Below, piece after piece: positions 1-6,261 of a stretch of 6,478 nucleotides of DNA (positions are counted from its first letter, which is position 1; every line of letters begins with the position of its first letter). The stretch covers positions 1 through 6,478 of the forward strand of contig JACMKW010000002.1 of the NCBI GenBank assembly GCA_014379885.1, written 5' to 3'. The DNA comes from Rhizobacter sp. (GTDB lineage Bacteria; Pseudomonadota; Gammaproteobacteria; Burkholderiales; Burkholderiaceae). Below the pieces are notes generated by a model. The model was not told the origin of the DNA, did no database searches, and saw only the letters and a program-made list of their open reading frames with translations. The translations under genes and the position numbers were made by a program.

Positions 1-131
1 CCACTGGCAAAGCTCTGCTGCAAGACGACATCGGCATGGGCGCTGCCGGCGAACACGCTCAGGCCAAGGCCGAGCGTGAAAAGGGAGGCACGGAGCCGCC
101 GCAAGGCAGCCCCCTGGGGGGATAAGTACAT
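1..131 (-). CDS. 5' end of a gene for an exported protein of unknown family (partial)
   Basis: Forty-three codons are visible before the gene leaves the window at its left edge. The ATG at 131-129 has a good Shine-Dalgarno AGGAG at 142-138 with a 6-base spacer, which supports this start. The N-terminus is a classic Sec signal peptide: a charged stretch LRRLR (residues 10-14), a hydrophobic core SLFTLGLGLSVFAG (16-29) and a signal peptidase I site after SAHA (30-33), giving a mature start DVVLQQSFAS. The product is therefore probably periplasmic, outer-membrane or secreted. It does not show the mature N-terminus usual for Bug/TctC receptors (a WP..PI.lvVPf-type start), so I do not assign it to the transporter. 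Codons 4-8 contain a C-rich/G-rich palindrome (110-120) like one in the 2022-2328 gap, so the first nine residues may be repeat-derived; a TTG at codon 10 is an alternative start without a visible ribosome binding site. Function unknown. Confidence 0.72.
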   Translation of the reverse strand, partial: MYLSPQGAALRRLRASLFTLGLGLSVFAGSAHADVVLQQSFAS

Positions 132-137
132 TGTTGT

Positions 138-157
138 CTCCTCGTTGCTATGCAACG
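138..157 (-). promoter_or_regulatory. Shine-Dalgarno with an abutting hairpin in the leader of the exported-protein gene
   Basis: AGGAG at 142-138 is the ribosome binding site of the partial gene at the left edge. A perfect inverted repeat, CGTTGC-(3-base loop)-GCAACG at 143-157, ends exactly where the AGGAG begins. In the transcript this short 6-bp stem would sit directly 5' of the ribosome binding site. It could stabilise the leader or modulate initiation; it does not itself sequester the site. The arrangement is seen in the sequence, the function is inferred. Confidence 0.4.
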
Positions 158-179
158 TTGTTGTGATTGCTGAACTCTC

Positions 180-197
180 CACCTGCTCTGGCAGGTG
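180..197. promoter_or_regulatory. Perfect 7-bp inverted repeat, possible operator or leader hairpin
   Basis: CACCTGC-TCTG-GCAGGTG is a perfect 7-bp inverted repeat with a 4-base loop, located 48 bases upstream of the start codon of the exported-protein gene. It could be a transcription-factor operator or a hairpin in the 5' leader. No T run follows it on either strand, which argues against an intrinsic terminator. Confidence 0.35.
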
Positions 198-401
198 ACT
201 CAGCGCACAACTGGCTTTGGGCAGCTCCCACGAGCAGGCTTAGGCCAGAAATGCACGAACGTGTTATTGCACGCGCGTCCGATTCTGCGCCTTTTGCGGA
301 CTTTTTTGGCTTAACGTGCCCTGAATGCACGCCGGTTCAGCCGCAAGAGGGGAGGGGTTTTCCCCAGGCTGGACTGCAAGAGCAGCCGCGTCAACGCACT
401 G

Positions 402-2021
402 TCAAAACGCCACGGCTTGCCCGTCGCGCCGCGGGTCGCTGGCGGCCACGTAGCCTTCCACCGAGGGGTCGCCCAAGCGCCAGATGAACTGGCCAGCACC
501 GAAATCCTGGTACGAGTCCTGGATCACTTCCATCACGTGGCCGCGTTCGGCCAAGCCTTGCACCGTGGCGGGGTTCATCGCACTCTCGACGTTGATCTCC
601 AGCCCCTGGTTGTAGCGCCAGCGCGGCGCATCGCAGGCGGCTTGCGGGTTCTGCTTGTAGTCGAGCATGCGCACGAGGGTCTGCATGTGGCCTTGCGGCT
701 GCATGTTGGCGCCCATCACGCCGTAGCTCATGACCGGCTTTCCGTGTTGGGTGAGGAAGGCCGGGATGATGGTGTGGAAGGGCCGCTTGCCCGGTGCCAC
801 CACGTTGGGGCTGGTCGCATCGAGGCTGAACGCGTGGCCGCGGTTTTGCATCGAGATGCCATAACCCGGCACCACCACGCCTGAGCCGAAGCCCATGTAG
901 TTGCTCTGGATGAAGCTGACCATCATGCCGCTCTCGTCGGCGGTGCTGAGGTAGATGGTGCCGCCCTTCACCGGGTTGCCGGCGCCGAAGTCTTGCGCAC
1001 GCTTCATGTCGATCAGCTTGGCGCGTGACGCGAGGTAGGCGTTGTCAAGCATCTGCTCGGGCGTGACTTCCATGCTGGATGGTTCGGCCACGAAGCGGTA
1101 CACGTCGGCGAAGGCGAGCTTCATGGCCTCGATCTGCAGGTGTTGCGAGTCCACACCATCGACCTTCATCGACGCCAAGTCAAAGTTGGAGAGGATGCCG
1201 AGCGCGATCAACGCCGCGATGCCCTGCCCGTTGGGCGGGATCTCGTGCAAGGTGTGCCCACTGTAGTTCTTGCCCAAGGGGGTGACCCACTCCGGCTTGT
1301 ACGCGGCGAAGTCTTCCACCGTAACGGCGCCGCCATGCTCGCGTGCATGCCGCGCCGCGGCATGTGCGATCTCACCGCCGTAGTACGCCGTGCCCTTGCT
1401 CTGCGCAATCAGCTTGAGCGAACGTGCCGCGTCCTGGAACCGAAACAGCTCGCCCACATTCGGCGCGCGGCCCCGAGGCATAAACGCCTGGGCATACCCC
1501 GGCAACTCGGCCAGCAGCGGCGCCGCAGCCGCCCACTTCTGCTGCACGACCACCGGCACGGCGTAGCCACGCTCGGCGATCTCGATCGCGGGCTCCAGCA
1601 GGTCGGCGAATGGCAGCTTGCCAAAACGCTCGCTCAGGGCGACCCAGCCTGCCACGGCGCCGGGCACGGTGACGCTGTCCCAGCCACGTACCGGCGGGTT
1701 CTTGGCGTCGACGCCGTACTTCTTCCTGAAGTACTCAGGTGTCCACGCGGTCGGTGCACGCCCTGATGCATTGAGGCCGTGCAACTCCTTGCCGTCCCAG
1801 AGAATGCAGAACGCGTCCGACCCCAGGCCGTTGCTCACCGGTTCGGTGAGGGTGATCGCGGCGGCAGCGGCAATCGCTGCATCGACCGCATTGCCGCCCT
1901 TCTGCAGCATGCGCAGGCCAGCCTGCGCAGCCAGTGGGTGCGAGGTGGAAACGACGTTGCGCCCGAAGATGGGAAGGCGCTGGGTAGGGTAGCCGGCAGT
2001 CCAGTCGAAGGCGTGTGTCAT
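402..2021 (-). CDS. Gamma-glutamyltransferase-family Ntn hydrolase (cytoplasmic, non-classical clade)
   Basis: A 539-residue member of the gamma-glutamyltranspeptidase family, close to the usual full length. Such enzymes cleave themselves and use the new N-terminal Thr to hydrolyse or transfer gamma-glutamyl or related acyl groups. The nucleophile is Thr355 in GGTIYLSTAD (aligned to E. coli Thr391), predicting a large subunit of 354 residues and a small one of 185. Other family signatures are S35-H28 region TSHPLAAQAG, KGGNAVDAA (41-49), NASGRAP (84-90, Arg88 matching the carboxylate-binding Arg), GFGSG (377-381), GKRPFHTIIPAF (411-422) and ASDPR (527-531). There is no signal peptide, so it is probably cytoplasmic, unlike E. 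coli Ggt. Alignment from memory puts Ala397 at the Asp433 position, His416-Thr417 at the Ser462-Ser463 pair and Met440-Gln441 at Gly483-Gly484, as in the YwrD/acylase-like clade; the substrate may not be glutathione. The ATG has AGGAG at 2032-2028 with a 6-base spacer. It lies 307 bases downstream of tctA, so co-transcription is possible but not shown. Confidence 0.93.
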   Translation of the reverse strand: MTHAFDWTAGYPTQRLPIFGRNVVSTSHPLAAQAGLRMLQKGGNAVDAAIAAAAAITLTEPVSNGLGSDAFCILWDGKELHGLNASGRAPTAWTPEYFRKKYGVDAKNPPVRGWDSVTVPGAVAGWVALSERFGKLPFADLLEPAIEIAERGYAVPVVVQQKWAAAAPLLAELPGYAQAFMPRGRAPNVGELFRFQDAARSLKLIAQSKGTAYYGGEIAHAAARHAREHGGAVTVEDFAAYKPEWVTPLGKNYSGHTLHEIPPNGQGIAALIALGILSNFDLASMKVDGVDSQHLQIEAMKLAFADVYRFVAEPSSMEVTPEQMLDNAYLASRAKLIDMKRAQDFGAGNPVKGGTIYLSTADESGMMVSFIQSNYMGFGSGVVVPGYGISMQNRGHAFSLDATSPNVVAPGKRPFHTIIPAFLTQHGKPVMSYGVMGANMQPQGHMQTLVRMLDYKQNPQAACDAPRWRYNQGLEINVESAMNPATVQGLAERGHVMEVIQDSYQDFGAGQFIWRLGDPSVEGYVAASDPRRDGQAVAF

Positions 2022-2230
2022 GCAAAGCTCCTGTGCGTCGAATAATCGTGGCGGAGCACCGTAGCAAGTTTGGCACCGGAGCGTCTTCTGCGCATACGAC
2101 AGACAGAGCGGGCCTTCGATACCTCAGGCTGAGCGGATGGAGGTGTGCGAGCGCAGCGAAGCACCCTTCGAGCAACGCCCGCGGAACCGGCTCTGCCGGG
2201 CTGCCAGGCGGCGCCCCTTGGGGGCCGAGC

Positions 2231-2268
2231 CCGGACACAAGCAGTCCCTATGGACTGTTTGTGCCTGG
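2231..2268. repeat. Long imperfect intergenic hairpin, REP-like
   Basis: An inverted repeat of 17-base arms around a 4-base loop CTAT (2248-2251). The inner 12 pairs (2236-2247 with 2252-2263) are complementary, with one G-T wobble at 2241/2258. After a single A-C mismatch (2235/2264), four more pairs follow (2231-2234 with 2265-2268, one wobble). The arms contain CAAGCAGTCC and its near complement. It lies about 60 bases past the tctA stop and could block 3' exonucleases or be a copy of a dispersed repeat. No T run follows on the minus strand. Confidence 0.6.
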
Positions 2269-2274
2269 CGAGGA

Positions 2275-2293
2275 GCTGAGCCTCTGGCTCAGC
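2275..2293 (-). terminator. Hairpin downstream of tctA, possible terminator or mRNA-stabilising stem
   Basis: A perfect 8-bp GC-rich stem, GCTGAGCC-3-base loop-GGCTCAGC, begins 35 bases after the tctA stop codon. The bases after it on the minus strand (GCTCCTCGCC) contain no T run, so it is not a canonical intrinsic terminator. It may act with the adjacent hairpin at 2231-2268 as a Rho-assisted end or as a processing block that separates tctBA from the downstream gene. Confidence 0.35.
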
Positions 2294-2328
2294 GCGGCCT
2301 GCAAGGCGGCAGCGAAGCGACTGGGGGC

Positions 2329-3834
2329 TCACTCCTCCACAAAAGCCACTTCGCGCTTCTTCTTGACCGAGGGCAGCATCACGATCACCACCATCAGCGC
2401 CGCGGCGATCAACAGGCCGGCAGAAAGCGGGCGAACCATGAAGGTGCTCCAGTCACCACGCGAGAGAAGCAGCGCGCCGCGCAGGTTCTCTTCCATCATG
2501 GGCCCCAGGATGAAACCCAGCAGCAAGGGCGCGCCTTCGCAGCCCAGCTTGTAGAAGAGGTAGCCGATCACTGCGAACACCGCCGTCATGTAAACGTCGA
2601 AGGCGTTGTTGTTGAGCGTGTACACGCCAATGCAGCAAAACAATGTGATGGCCGGGAAGAGATAGCGATAGGGCACGGTGAGCAGCTTGATCCAGATGCC
2701 GATCAGCGGCAGGTTCAAGATGACGAGCATCGCGTTACCCACCCACATCGAGGCGATCAGGCCCCAGAAGAGCTGCGGGTTGCTGGACATGACCTGCGGA
2801 CCCGGCTGAATGCCCTTGATCGTCATGGCGCCCACCATCAGCGCCATCACGGCATTGGGCGGAATGCCCAGCGTCAGCATTGGGATGAACGAGGTTTGCG
2901 CACCCGCGTTGTTGGCCGCCTCGGGGCCGGCCACACCACGGATGTCGCCCTTGCCGAACTTGCCGCTGGCACCCGCCAACTTCTTCTCCAGTGTGTAGGC
3001 CGCGAACGACGACAGCAGTGCACCACCACCCGGCAACACCCCCAGCAAGGAGCCGAGGGCGGTGCCGCGAACGACCGCAGGCCAGGCCTGCTTGAAGTCT
3101 TGTTTGGTGGGCCACAAGCCCTTCACCTCTTTGGTGAACACCTCGCGGTGCTCGGCGGGTTGGCCCAGGTTGGCGATGATTTCGCCGAAACCGAACACGC
3201 CCATGGCAATCACCACGAAGCCGATGCCGTCGGTGAGCTCGGGAATGTCGAAGCTGTAGCGTGCGGTGCCCGAAATCACGTCGGTGTTGATCTGTGCCAG
3301 CGTGAGGCCGAGGATGATCATCGAGATGGCCTTGAGCAGCGAGCCCGAGGCCAGCACCACGGCGCCGATCAGGCCCAGCACCATGAGCGAGAAGTACTCT
3401 TGCGGTCCGAACTTGAAGGCCAGCTCGGTGAGTGGCGGCGCAAAGGCCGCAATGATGATGGTGCCCACACAACCGGCAAAGAACGAGCCCAGGCCCGCGG
3501 CTGCGAGCGCAGCACCTGCACGGCCCTGGCGCGCCATCTGGTAGCCGTCGATCGCGGTTACCACCGACGACGACTCACCCGGTACGTTGATCAGAATCGC
3601 CGTGGTGGAGCCACCATACTGCGCACCGTAGTAGATGCCGGCCAGCATGATGAGTGCAGGCGTTGCATCGAGCCCGTAGATGGAGGGCAGCAGCATCGCG
3701 ATGGTGGCCACCGGCCCCAGGCCCGGCAACACACCGATCAGCGTGCCCAGCACACAGCCCGCGAAGGCATACAAGAGATTCTGGAGCGTGAACGCGACAC
3801 TGAAACCCAACGCCAGATTACTGAGCAATTCCAT
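2329..3834 (-). CDS. tctA: Tripartite tricarboxylate transporter large permease subunit TctA
   Basis: A 501-residue polytopic inner-membrane protein, the length typical of TctA. TctA and TctB form the membrane part of a binding-protein-dependent secondary transporter for carboxylates such as citrate, the substrate being chosen by a periplasmic TctC/Bug receptor. Family hallmarks are GVLPGLGP (34-41) with a second copy GVLPGGGA (265-272), [15 protein letters not shown] (73-87) and its counterpart [18 protein letters not shown] (311-328). These paired motifs show the two-fold internal repeat of the family. About ten to twelve hydrophobic segments are visible, ending with a charged cytoplasmic tail [11 protein letters not shown]. 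The ATG at 3834 follows a weak AAGG seven bases upstream. The gene is 32 bases downstream of tctB, clearly in one operon. No receptor gene is present here, so the substrate is unknown; the neighbouring GGT-family enzyme hints at an amino-acid or acyl-amino-acid related carboxylate, by position only. Confidence 0.95.
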   Translation of the reverse strand: MELLSNLALGFSVAFTLQNLLYAFAGCVLGTLIGVLPGLGPVATIAMLLPSIYGLDATPALIMLAGIYYGAQYGGSTTAILINVPGESSSVVTAIDGYQMARQGRAGAALAAAGLGSFFAGCVGTIIIAAFAPPLTELAFKFGPQEYFSLMVLGLIGAVVLASGSLLKAISMIILGLTLAQINTDVISGTARYSFDIPELTDGIGFVVIAMGVFGFGEIIANLGQPAEHREVFTKEVKGLWPTKQDFKQAWPAVVRGTALGSLLGVLPGGGALLSSFAAYTLEKKLAGASGKFGKGDIRGVAGPEAANNAGAQTSFIPMLTLGIPPNAVMALMVGAMTIKGIQPGPQVMSSNPQLFWGLIASMWVGNAMLVILNLPLIGIWIKLLTVPYRYLFPAITLFCCIGVYTLNNNAFDVYMTAVFAVIGYLFYKLGCEGAPLLLGFILGPMMEENLRGALLLSRGDWSTFMVRPLSAGLLIAAALMVVIVMLPSVKKKREVAFVEE

Positions 3835-3866
3835 GGTTCAACCTTGTGTTTTGCTGAGGGGCCGGC

Positions 3867-4331
3867 TTACTTGGCGAGAAAGAGAGGCCACAACGGAATG
3901 GTGAGCTTCAGCCCAGCCACAAAGATCAGCCACGAAAACACGGTCAGCGAAGCCGCCGCGATGAGCACGCCGCGCCATTTGAATTCATCACCGGCAAAGC
4001 TGACGATGACGATCAACACCGGTACCGAGATGAACAGGCCCAGGCGCGGCAACATGGCGCCAAAAACGGCGATCGCTCCGACGATGACCAGCAACGGCCG
4101 CCATGCAAACTGGCCGATGCGGTCGCCACCTTCGGTTTCGATGGTCAGCGACTTGAACAACACCACCGCCCCGAGGATGGCCAGGATGACGCTGAGCAGC
4201 AGCGGGAAGTACCCCGGCCCCGGCCGTGCGCCCGAACCCATGCTGTAGTTGGTGGCCCCCACGGCAAACACGATGCCGACCACCGTGAACATGATTCCAG
4301 ACCAGAAATCTTTTTCGCTCTTGATTTTCAA
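3867..4331 (-). CDS. tctB: Tripartite tricarboxylate transporter small permease subunit TctB (TTG start)
   Basis: The small membrane subunit of the TctABC-type carboxylate transporter, 154 residues from the TTG at 4331. It has the usual N-terminus MKIKSEKDFWSG, a first membrane segment (about 12-29), the conserved loop MGSGARPGPGYFP (31-43) and three or four more hydrophobic segments (about 44-60, 77-95, 98-113, 119-141). I chose the TTG because AGGAG at 4343-4339 lies seven bases upstream and because family members usually begin with a K-rich stretch just before KDFW. An in-frame ATG at 4346 would add MRSNA, but has no ribosome binding site and would place the AGGAG inside the gene. It is first in the tctBA operon, with tctA 32 bases downstream. 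A rare start codon may keep its level below that of neighbours, which is inference. The identity is confident; the start is likely but not proven. Confidence 0.9.
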   Translation of the reverse strand: MKIKSEKDFWSGIMFTVVGIVFAVGATNYSMGSGARPGPGYFPLLLSVILAILGAVVLFKSLTIETEGGDRIGQFAWRPLLVIVGAIAVFGAMLPRLGLFISVPVLIVIVSFAGDEFKWRGVLIAAASLTVFSWLIFVAGLKLTIPLWPLFLAK

Positions 4332-4338
4332 GGCGTTG

Positions 4339-4343
4339 CTCCT
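4339..4343 (-). promoter_or_regulatory. Shine-Dalgarno that decides the tctB start
   Basis: AGGAG on the minus strand, with a 7-base spacer to the TTG at 4331-4329. Only three bases separate it from the competing ATG (4346-4344), and it lies downstream of that codon, so it can serve only the TTG. Confidence 0.65.
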
Positions 4344-4395
4344 CATGTTGCTTGACGTTTAACCCGCCCGATTCTAGGCAGCAACACCTGGAATA

Positions 4396-4414
4396 ACGTG
4401 TGTGGTTTACACGT
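4396..4414. promoter_or_regulatory. Inverted repeat upstream of tctB, possible operator
   Basis: The 118-base gap between the ATPase gene and tctB holds ACGTGT-N7-ACACGT, a perfect 6-bp inverted repeat about 65 bases upstream of the tctB start. Between it and the gene, on the minus strand, a TAGAAT at 4376-4371 resembles a sigma-70 -10 box (5 of 6), but no good -35 box sits 16-18 bases upstream; the inverted repeat overlaps where it would be. This fits an activator-dependent promoter or an operator for the tctBA operon. The repeat is seen directly; its role is inference. It lies 35 bases past the ATPase stop and has no T run, so a terminator is less likely. Confidence 0.35.
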
Positions 4415-4449
4415 ACCGCGCCGAGGGAGAGGCACCGTTCAGGCGAGGT

Positions 4450-6261
4450 TCATACGTCCCACGCGGGTGTGGCGCGCAGCACCTCTTCAACCGTCGTCAG
4501 GCCTTCGGCCACCTTCATCGCACCGGCCAGGCGCAGCGGGCGCAGGCCTTCGCTCAACGACTGCTTGCGCAGCTTGGAGATGTCGGGCACGGGGTGGATG
4601 CACGCGCCGGCCGCATCGCTCACGCTCAGCAACTCGTACAGGCCGGCACGGCCGCGGTAGCCCGTCATGCGGCATTCGAGGCAGCCCACCGCCTTGTAGG
4701 GTGCGACCTTGCCGTTGATGCGCCAAGGCTTGATCACTTCGTCGATGGTCTCGGCGGTGGTCACTTCATCGGGCTGTTTGCAGCTTGCACACAGTGTGCG
4801 CACCAGGCGCTGCGCGAGCACACCGATCACGGTGGCGCTGATGAGGTAGGGCGGCACACCGAGGTCAGACAAACGTGTGATGGCCGAGGCCGCGTCGTTG
4901 GTATGCAAGGTGCTGAACACCAAGTGTCCGGTGAGCGCGGCCTGGATCGCCATCTCGGCGGTTTCAAGATCGCGGATCTCGCCCACCATGATGATGTCTG
5001 GATCCTGGCGCATCAGCGCACGCAGGCCTTCGGCGAAGTTCAGGTCGAGTGCTGGTTGCACCTGCGTCTGGTTGAAGGCCGGCTGGATCATTTCGATCGG
5101 GTCTTCGATGGTGCAGACGTTCACCTCGTCGGTGGCCAGGCGGCGCAGCGTGGAGTAGAGCGTGGTGGTCTTGCCCGAGCCGGTGGGGCCGGTCACGAGA
5201 ATGATGCCGTGCGCGCGCGACACCAGCGACTCCCAGCGTTTCGCATCGTGGCTGCCAAAGCCCAGCGCATCGAGCTGCTTGACGGTGGTGTCGGGGTCGA
5301 AGATGCGCATCACCATCTTTTCGCCAAACGCGGTGGGCAGCGTCGACAGACGCATTTCAACTTCATCGCCCTGCGGGTTGCGCGTCTTGATGCGGCCATC
5401 GAGCGGGCGGCGCTTCTCCACCACGTCCATGCGGCCCAACAGCTTGATGCGCGCGATCATCGCGTTCATCACACCCGGCGGCACCTGGTAGACGGTGTGC
5501 ATCACCCCGTCAATGCGAAAGCGGATCACGGAGAGATCCCGCCGCGGCTCGAGGTGGATGTCACTGGCGCGCTGATCGAAAGCGTATTGCCACAGCCAGT
5601 CGACCACCTGCACCACGCCCTGGTCGTTGGCGTCGAGCTGCTTGTTGCTGCGGCCCAGTTCCACCAGCTGCTCGAAACTTGCCGTGGCCGTCATCTCGCC
5701 GGTCTTGATGGCGTTGCGCACCGAGCGCTGCAGTGTGTAGAACTCGGTGGTGAAGCGGGCCACGTCGATCGGGTTGGCCAGCACCAGCTTGAGTGTCTTG
5801 CGAGTGTGCGCCTCGATCTCGGGCAACCAGCCCAGGTCGAAGGGTTCGCTGGTGGCGACCGTCACGTCGTTCACCCCAAACTGCAGCGGCAGCGCACGGC
5901 GCCGCTCGGCATAGGTGATGGACATGACGTCAGCCACACGACCCACGTCGACCTTCAACGGGTCGATGCGCAGGTAGGGCATGCCGCAATGCCCGGCAAG
6001 CCACTCGGTGAGCATTTCTATGTCGAGCGGTTTGCCGTTCTTGGCATTCATCAGCTCGGCATTGGCCAGGCGCACCAGCGGGTGCTGGATGCTGTCGCCG
6101 GCGGCGAAGCGGTGCGCCGTCTGCTCGTGGTTGGCCGAGCTGATGATGCCGTCTTCAAGCAGCCAGCGCAGCAGGCGCCGCCATTCGAGCCGGCCCGCCG
6201 GGTGCGGGCTGGAAGCGCGGGCGGGCTTGGACGGTTTGGCTTGCGAAGAGGCAGTGGTCAT
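4450..6261 (-). CDS. GspE/PilB-family secretion or pilus assembly ATPase
   Basis: A complete 603-residue ATPase of the type II secretion/type IV pilus assembly family, which powers pilus or pseudopilus assembly at the cytoplasmic face of the inner membrane. After a basic, Ser/Pro/Ala-rich tail (1-22) comes an N-terminal MshEN/GspE_N-like region (about 30-175), then the catalytic core: RASDIHLEPR (231-240), Walker A GPTGSGKT (358-365), Asp box TIEDPIE (384-390), Walker B region PDIIMVGEIRD (421-431) and His box STLHTN (450-455). The zinc-binding tetracysteine is complete: C491, C494, C527 and C530. The C-terminus TTVEEVLRAT is usual for the family. The ATG overlaps the stop of the upstream gene as ATGA and has no Shine-Dalgarno, so translation is probably coupled to that gene. 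No other Gsp or Pil gene is in the window. I cannot tell GspE from PilB or a stand-alone paralogue, so I give no symbol. Confidence 0.94.
   Translation of the reverse strand: MTTASSQAKPSKPARASSPHPAGRLEWRRLLRWLLEDGIISSANHEQTAHRFAAGDSIQHPLVRLANAELMNAKNGKPLDIEMLTEWLAGHCGMPYLRIDPLKVDVGRVADVMSITYAERRRALPLQFGVNDVTVATSEPFDLGWLPEIEAHTRKTLKLVLANPIDVARFTTEFYTLQRSVRNAIKTGEMTATASFEQLVELGRSNKQLDANDQGVVQVVDWLWQYAFDQRASDIHLEPRRDLSVIRFRIDGVMHTVYQVPPGVMNAMIARIKLLGRMDVVEKRRPLDGRIKTRNPQGDEVEMRLSTLPTAFGEKMVMRIFDPDTTVKQLDALGFGSHDAKRWESLVSRAHGIILVTGPTGSGKTTTLYSTLRRLATDEVNVCTIEDPIEMIQPAFNQTQVQPALDLNFAEGLRALMRQDPDIIMVGEIRDLETAEMAIQAALTGHLVFSTLHTNDAASAITRLSDLGVPPYLISATVIGVLAQRLVRTLCASCKQPDEVTTAETIDEVIKPWRINGKVAPYKAVGCLECRMTGYRGRAGLYELLSVSDAAGACIHPVPDISKLRKQSLSEGLRPLRLAGAMKVAEGLTTVEEVLRATPAWDV

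Larger units (their letters stand above)
132..401. other. Intergenic region between the GGT-family gene and the exported-protein gene
   Basis: No convincing gene lies in these 270 bases. Read on the minus strand, the GGT-family stop is followed by a weak imperfect hairpin (about 383-401), a small GGGG-AAAA-CCCC hairpin (354-365) and then an A-rich stretch (about 293-307). No hairpin is followed by a clear T run, so I call no terminator. The leader of the next gene holds a 7-bp inverted repeat (180-197), a 6-bp hairpin next to the ribosome binding site (143-157) and three copies of an 8-base word (250-257, 266-273, 324-331). I find no good -35/-10 pair, but the gap size and these elements suggest that the promoter of the exported-protein gene is here. 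Confidence 0.5.
2022..2328. other. Intergenic region with a mosaic of palindromes between tctA and the GGT-family gene
   Basis: I support no gene in these 307 bases; the open frames across them lack ribosome binding sites and protein-like composition. On the minus strand the order after the tctA stop is: the word GCAGCGAAGC (2309-2318), an 8-bp perfect hairpin (2275-2293), a long imperfect hairpin (2231-2268), a C4-TT-G4 palindrome within a GC-rich block (2211-2225), and the same 10-base word again (2153-2162). The last 120 bases before the GGT-family start look less structured and may hold its promoter, though I find no good -35/-10 pair. The layout resembles the short mosaic intergenic repeats common in Burkholderiales genomes (established in general terms, not checked here). 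Confidence 0.6.

Noticed and set aside
1..131. The missing TctC/Bug receptor for the tctBA transporter
   Set aside because: The visible residues show a signal peptide, but the mature start DVVLQQSFAS lacks the pattern usual for Bug receptors. Too little is visible to support it.
354..365. GGGG-TTTT-CCCC as a terminator of the GGT-family gene
   Set aside because: The stem is only 4 bp and no T run follows on the minus strand.
167..487. A 106-codon plus-strand frame across the 132-401 gap
   Set aside because: It runs into the antisense of the GGT-family gene, is rich in Arg and Pro, and has no protein signature.
1140..1766. A 208-codon plus-strand frame opposite the GGT-family gene
   Set aside because: It is a shadow of the real gene, Arg/His-rich, without motifs or a ribosome binding site.
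2018..2332. A 104-codon minus-strand frame filling the gap between tctA and the GGT-family gene
   Set aside because: It is Arg-rich and its sequence comes from the palindromic repeat block. It lacks a Shine-Dalgarno and resembles no family known to me.
2137..4248. A 703-codon open frame on the plus strand opposite tctA and tctB
   Set aside because: It is antisense to two genes with clear family signatures, its translation is overloaded with His, Gln, Arg and Asp in a low-complexity way, and it has no ribosome binding site. Long antisense frames are expected in high-GC coding DNA.
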